From contig CAJWCX010000052.1 of assembly GCA_913031405.1 (NCBI GenBank), positions 1 through 7,174 on the forward strand: a stretch of 7,174 nucleotides of DNA. Reading direction: 5' to 3'. Shown here in pieces: positions 5,747 to 7,174 of this stretch. Positions within the stretch are counted from its first letter, which is position 1. Every line of letters starts with the position of its first letter. The notes under the pieces are model-generated. The model saw only the letters and a list, made by a program, of their open reading frames with translations, was not told where the DNA came from and searched no databases. This DNA comes from an uncultured Flavobacteriales bacterium (GTDB lineage: Bacteria; Bacteroidota; Bacteroidia; Flavobacteriales_D; Crocinitomicaceae). The position numbers and the translations under genes were made by a program.

Positions 5747-5772
5747 ATTTTTCACATTGTTCAGTGAAAAAT
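5747..5772. repeat. Perfect 9-bp inverted repeat downstream of the ABC-F gene
   Basis: ATTTTTCAC (5747-5755) and GTGAAAAAT (5764-5772) are perfect reverse complements around an 8-nt loop, 7 bp beyond the ABC-F stop. The position suits a transcript 3' end. However, the stem is AT-rich and no T-run follows it on the minus strand, so it is not a textbook intrinsic terminator. It may be a weak terminator, an RNA 3' stabilising hairpin or chance. The rest of the 146-bp gap (5634-5779) shows nothing else convincing. Confidence 0.45.
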
Positions 5773-5779
5773 TGAATAT

Positions 5780-7174
5780 TTATGTTTTATTTTTTAATGA
5801 TTCTAGCTCGTAATTCTTTGTTTCCCATAGGTTAAGCAAGGATTCAAGTTTTTCATTTTCTTTTTCAATTGATTCATAAAGTGGTGTTTTATCCATATTA
5901 TGGTCAGATTGAGTTGCTGTGATTTCGTTTTCAATAGATTTTATTTGTTTCTCGCTGTTTAATATTTTGCGCTCAATTGTTTCTATTTCCTTTTCAAGTT
6001 TATAGGCAGAACGATTATTGCCAATCGGTTTTTTTGTTTTTTCCTTTTGGTTAATAGTCGATTTTTCTTCAGTTGGCTTGATATCTATCAATTTAAGATA
6101 TTCTGACAAGTTGAAATGATGAATTCTAATCTTTCTTTCCGATATATCCCATATACGGTTCGTGAGTCCATCTAAAAAATCACGATCATGTGACACCACA
6201 ATAAAGGTACCTTCATAATTCATTAGTGCTTGCTTTAAGACATTTTTACTTAAAATATCCAAATGGTTCGTAGGTTCATCAAGAATTAAAAAATTTGAAG
6301 GACTTAATAGCAACTGACACAAAGCCAATCTTGTTTTTTCTCCTCCAGATAAGGAGCTCACTTTTTTATCTATATCATCTGAAGAAAACAAAAATGAACC
6401 TAAAATACTTCGTAGTTTTTTCCTGATTTCTCCTTCTGCAACATCATCAACTGTTTCGAAAACAGTCTTTGTTTTGTCAAGCTTTTCAGCTTGGTCTTGA
6501 GCAAAATAAGTCACGTTTACATTGTGACCGTGTTTGATCTCACCAGAATAATCAATTTTATTAGTAATGCATTTCAGGAGGGTTGACTTACCAATACCAT
6601 TTGCACCAAGTAAGGCGATTTTTTCACCTCTTCCAACAGTAATGGATACTCCATCAAGAATTGTTTTTTCTGGATAACTTTTGTTTAAATCAATGATTTC
6701 AAGAACTTGTTTTCCCGGATTTATACTGAGTGGGAAATGTATTTTTATGGAACCTTCCAAATTCGTTTCAACTTCAATTAGTTCCGTTTTCTCAAGTTTT
6801 TTGATAAGAGATTGTGCAAAAGCGGCTTTACTGCTTTTTGCTCTAAATTTGGAAATAAGTCTTTCAGTTTGTTTGATTTCTTTTTCTTGTTGTTTTTTTT
6901 CATTTTCCTTTATAAGGTTTTCTTCAGCTCTTTTTTTAGTGTATAAAGTATAGGGAAAAGGAAAATCAAAAATCTTTCGAAGGCTAATTTCCAAGGTTCT
7001 TTTAGTGATCGCATCTAGAAACAAGCGGTCGTGAGAAATAATCACAACAATACCTTCAAATTTTATCAGGAATTTTTCCAGCCATCCAATTGAAACAATA
7101 TCTAAATGATTTGTGGGTTCATCGAGGAGAAGGATGTCAGGATTGTTGATCAATATTTTAGCCAATTCAAGTCT
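5780..7174 (-). CDS. ABC-F family ATP-binding protein (N-terminus beyond the window edge)
   Basis: The final 464 residues of a soluble twin-ATPase ABC-F protein, a group that acts on the ribosomal E site to help or protect translation. The fragment opens at the right edge with RLELAKIL, just after the first signature motif. It then has the first Walker B (LLLDEPTNHLD, about 15-25) and the His switch (SHDRLF, about 47-52). A charged inter-domain linker follows (about 78-135, containing FRAKSSKAAFAQSLIKKLEK). The second domain has Walker A GANGIGKST (about 190-198), signature SLSGGEKTR, Walker B LILDEPTNHLD (about 296-306) and SHDRDF. No transmembrane segment is present. The C-terminus (about 385-464) is a Glu/Lys-rich coiled coil. 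Roughly the first 150-180 residues are missing. A TTG at 7165 lies inside the conserved RLELA motif and is not the start. Housekeeping or antibiotic-protecting subtype cannot be decided. Confidence 0.95.
   Translation of the reverse strand, partial: RLELAKILINNPDILLLDEPTNHLDIVSIGWLEKFLIKFEGIVVIISHDRLFLDAITKRTLEISLRKIFDFPFPYTLYTKKRAEENLIKENEKKQQEKEIKQTERLISKFRAKSSKAAFAQSLIKKLEKTELIEVETNLEGSIKIHFPLSINPGKQVLEIIDLNKSYPEKTILDGVSITVGRGEKIALLGANGIGKSTLLKCITNKIDYSGEIKHGHNVNVTYFAQDQAEKLDKTKTVFETVDDVAEGEIRKKLRSILGSFLFSSDDIDKKVSSLSGGEKTRLALCQLLLSPSNFLILDEPTNHLDILSKNVLKQALMNYEGTFIVVSHDRDFLDGLTNRIWDISERKIRIHHFNLSEYLKLIDIKPTEEKSTINQKEKTKKPIGNNRSAYKLEKEIETIERKILNSEKQIKSIENEITATQSDHNMDKTPLYESIEKENEKLESLLNLWETKNYELESLKNKT

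Noticed and set aside
5780..7165. TTG at 7165 as the start of the ABC-F gene
   Set aside because: The codons before it (R-L-E) continue the conserved RLELA motif to the window edge, so the gene runs on beyond the window.
1..7174. CRISPR arrays, tRNA or rRNA genes, insertion sequences, toxin-antitoxin or defence systems
   Set aside because: No regularly spaced repeats, cloverleaf-like segments, transposase motifs or defence-protein motifs were seen on either strand.

Overview
The window is AT-rich and densely packed. It reads as chromosomal DNA of a Bacteroidota bacterium, probably in the Flavobacteriales. Three things point there: promoter boxes of the form TAnnTTTG, no clear Shine-Dalgarno sites, and proteins of a Bacteroidota flavour (a short MerR-like regulator, a degenerate Rieske-like lipoprotein, an adrenodoxin-type ferredoxin with an ECGGMAMC core). 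This assignment comes from reading the sequence, not from a database search.

Left part (1-2419). The tail of an unidentified gene overlaps the start of a DCC-family thiol-disulfide oxidoreductase. That gene ends tail-to-tail, overlapping by 11 bp, with a small MerR-like regulator on the minus strand. About 380 bp without a convincing gene follow. They hold a promoter for a two-gene unit: a secreted NlpC/P60 cell-wall peptidase and a YhhQ-type queuosine-precursor transporter.

Middle part (2398-4600). A minus-strand MFS transporter overlaps the end of the transporter gene by 22 bp. A 60-bp divergent promoter region separates it from msrB and msrA. These two overlap by 8 bp and encode methionine sulfoxide reductases for the R and S epimers. 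MsrB carries a lipoprotein signal, while MsrA has no export signal.

Right part (4603-7174). A minus-strand pair encodes a lipoprotein that looks like a Rieske fold without its histidine ligands and, 4 nt downstream, a [2Fe-2S] ferredoxin. Divergent from it by 19 bp is a small, very basic, probably membrane-anchored or secreted protein of unknown function. An inverted repeat and then an ABC-F translation-factor ATPase, cut by the right window edge, close the window.

I see no transposon, phage, CRISPR array, RNA gene or recognisable defence system. Most of the content is housekeeping or redox and envelope maintenance. The points most worth a second look are the degenerate Rieske lipoprotein beside a ferredoxin, the basic small protein, the compartment mismatch in msrB-msrA, the apparently relocated resolving cysteine in MsrB, and promoter boxes placed so close to start codons that some mRNAs should be nearly leaderless.
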